From assembly GCA_019308525.1 (NCBI GenBank), contig JAFDIC010000355.1, forward strand, positions 1 through 6,235: a stretch of 6,235 bases of DNA, written 5' to 3'. This DNA comes from Deltaproteobacteria bacterium. GTDB lineage: Bacteria > Desulfobacterota > DSM-4660 > Desulfatiglandales > HGW-15. Made by a program: the position numbers and the translations under genes. Positions within the stretch are counted from its first letter, which is position 1. Each line of letters starts with the position of its first letter. This document shows positions 6,014-6,235 of this stretch, piece after piece. The notes under the pieces were generated by a model. The model was given only the letters and a program-made list of their open reading frames with translations, was not told the DNA's origin and did no database searches.

Positions 6014-6235
6014 ATGGCTAAGGTCACTGTGGAAGATCTATCCCGTATCAAAGAAAGGGTGACTAAAGAGGAGACCCTTGGAGAAAGTGGTCATACAGTA
6101 AAAATAACGGTACATTTAGGCACCTGCGGTATCGCCGCGGGCGGGGATCAGGTGATGGAGGCCCTGAAGGAGGAAGTGGCCAAATCCGGCAGGAAGGATA
6201 TCAAGATTGTTATTTCAGGGTGTATGGGCATGTGC
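6014..6235 (+). CDS. HndB-like (2Fe-2S) ferredoxin-domain protein (N-terminal part)
   Basis: The first 74 residues are visible; the frame is open at the right edge. AAGGAG (6001-6006) precedes the ATG by 7 bases. After a charged N-terminal stretch the sequence reads KITVHLGTCGIAAGGDQVMEA (30-50) and IVISGCMGMC (65-74), matching the thioredoxin-like [2Fe-2S] domain of HndB, the small subunit of the NADP-reducing hydrogenase of Desulfovibrio, and of NuoF N-termini. Three cysteines are seen (38, 70, 74); any fourth ligand would lie beyond the edge. Short HndB proteins are about 120 residues, so if this is one it ends soon and a NuoF/HndC-like diaphorase should follow. A NuoF fused to this domain is the alternative, but the GTCGIAAG form and the basic, charged N-terminus favour HndB. 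Confidence 0.85.
   Translation, partial: MAKVTVEDLSRIKERVTKEETLGESGHTVKITVHLGTCGIAAGGDQVMEALKEEVAKSGRKDIKIVISGCMGMC

Noticed and set aside
1..6235. CRISPR array, tRNA, rRNA or insertion sequence
   Set aside because: No regularly spaced repeats, cloverleaf-like segments, rRNA signatures or transposase motifs were seen on either strand.

Overview
The window carries two divergently transcribed operons of anaerobic energy metabolism, separated by about 390 bases of non-coding DNA. Read on the minus strand (positions 2309 down to 1) is a four-subunit 2-oxoacid:ferredoxin oxidoreductase in the order delta (2x[4Fe-4S] ferredoxin), alpha, beta, gamma, with coding overlaps of 4 to 8 bases; the gamma gene runs off the left edge. 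Read on the plus strand (2702 to the right edge) is a cytoplasmic NuoG-like formate dehydrogenase catalytic subunit, followed by a NuoE-like [2Fe-2S] protein and the start of an HndB-like [2Fe-2S] protein.

The main result is that the formate dehydrogenase is a selenoprotein. An in-frame TGA at 3761-3763 lies exactly at the active-site Sec/Cys position, between CARL and HSSTVAGL, and is followed by a near-ideal bacterial SECIS hairpin (3774-3794, loop GGTCT, with a lower stem 3766-3804). Conventional gene calling would split this 899-residue protein into two pieces. The second notable result is that the oxidoreductase alpha gene is broken as written: about 32 bases appear to be missing near 1942-1945, which shifts the frame and removes about 11-12 conserved residues just before the thiamine-contacting glutamate. 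It may be a real decaying gene or a sequence/assembly fault.

The shared intergenic region has a good sigma70-type promoter facing the formate dehydrogenase (TTGAAA-16-TATACT), a candidate promoter facing the oxidoreductase (TTGACA-18-TATGTT), and a strong GC-rich hairpin at 2471-2492 resembling a dispersed palindromic repeat.

Organism (inference): a strict anaerobe with a selenocysteine system, moderately GC-rich by eye, with frequent AGG (Arg) and ATA (Ile) codons. Ferredoxin-linked 2-oxoacid oxidation beside a selenium-dependent, NuoE/HndB-coupled formate dehydrogenase suits a sulfate-reducing or syntrophic Desulfobacterota-like bacterium; a clostridial relative cannot be excluded. As a system, the oxidoreductase would make acyl-CoA, CO2 and reduced ferredoxin, while the formate dehydrogenase module would interconvert CO2 and formate with electrons exchanged through its Fe-S subunits, probably with NAD(P)H via a NuoF-like subunit expected just beyond the right edge.
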